A stretch of DNA of 37,500 bases. It comes from Prorocentrum cordatum (taxonomy: Eukaryota; Sar; Dinophyceae; Prorocentrales; Prorocentraceae). Of this stretch, positions 37,140 to 37,500 are shown piece by piece. The notes beneath the pieces are model-generated. The model was not told the DNA's origin and did no database searches. It was given only the letters and a program-made list of their open reading frames with translations. The number at the start of each line of letters is the position of its first letter. The stretch's first letter is position 1. A program made the translations under genes and the position numbers. The stretch lies in the NCBI GenBank assembly GCA_963575745.1, contig CAUYUJ010014348.1, positions 1 through 37,500 of the forward strand. Direction: 5' to 3'.

Positions 37140-37500
37140 ACATGGATCGAGACGATTCGAAAGTACGGGGGAGGAGGACAGGGGGAGGCTCAGGACTGGC
37201 GCACCTGCGCTTCATCACAGCGCCAAGGACTGCGCTAAAATCCAGACGCGCGCGAGGTGCGCGCAAGGCTCTAGTCGCAATGTGTACCAAGACCATACCG
37301 TAGTGGGCAACGCCCAGAGCTCTCCATACCAGACCCTGAAGCAAACTGAGAGAGTCATACACGGAAGACAGCGTAAGCGCGCAAGGAGCATGGCAGTCCT
37401 TCACGGGCGCCTGCCGAGCGCACCTTTGCTGGCAACTAACGGATGGCCGGCCCTAGAGCACAGGGGGCCGACGATGCAGCCACCTGTGCCTCAATGGCTT
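37140..37500. repeat. segmental duplication, copy 2, second part (runs off the window)
   Basis: Corresponds to about 35245-35627 and is still aligned at the last base of the window. Confidence 0.8.

Overview
Nuclear DNA of a GC-rich dinoflagellate (a Prorocentrum- or Symbiodinium-like genome is the best fit; the species cannot be named from this window). Four independent signs agree. (1) Introns whose donors are GT, GC and GA and whose acceptors are always AG followed by G. (2) A 22-base sequence at 27240-27261 (minus strand) that matches the dinoflagellate spliced leader at 20 of 22 positions. (3) A reverse-transcriptase/RNase H element of the type abundant in dinoflagellate genomes. (4) Very long introns made almost entirely of repeats.

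The only host gene I can identify is NOP56, the box C/D snoRNP core protein. It lies on the minus strand and is spread over at least 27.6 kb. Five tiny exons (93, 57, 93, 86 and about 97 nt) at 32324-32232, 27980-27924, 19380-19288, 8221-8136 and 4831-about 4735 join in frame. They encode about the first 142 residues, which is the NOP5NT domain plus the start of the linker/Nop core. The remaining two thirds or so of the protein should lie beyond base 1, on the lower-coordinate side. The separating introns are about 4.3, 8.5, 11.1 and 3.3 kb, and a fifth intron runs off the window.

Layout by coordinate. 1-4734: start of intron 5, with hairpin elements, a 1.1-kb heptamer satellite and G/C homopolymer palindromes. 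4735-4831: exon 5. 4832-8135: intron 4 (TA-flanked MITE relative, (GT)n, hairpin element, TGTTCTWAGAAC cluster, 64-bp tandem repeat). 8136-8221: exon 4. 8222-19287: intron 3, with a huge CCT/GGA microsatellite pair, a degenerate RT/RNase H retroelement flanked by 116-bp direct repeats (11120-16593), a 12-unit minisatellite and GGCCCC-rich DNA. 19288-19380: exon 3. 19381-27923: intron 2, with an AT-rich island, hairpin MITEs and a LINE-type element (about 22620-27261) that carries the spliced-leader relic at its 5' end. 27924-27980: exon 2. 27981-32231: intron 1. 32232-32324: exon 1. 32325-37500: 5' flank, with a CT tract, MITEs, CCAAGAGGCCCC-type minisatellites and a duplicated segment split by about 1 kb.

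Both retroelements sit in the same orientation as NOP56. Both are broken by stops and frameshifts, so they are relics. Most other open frames in the window are by-products of GC-rich microsatellites. The exons were found by high GC at third codon positions, the family motifs and continuity of reading frame across splice sites. No transcript evidence was available.
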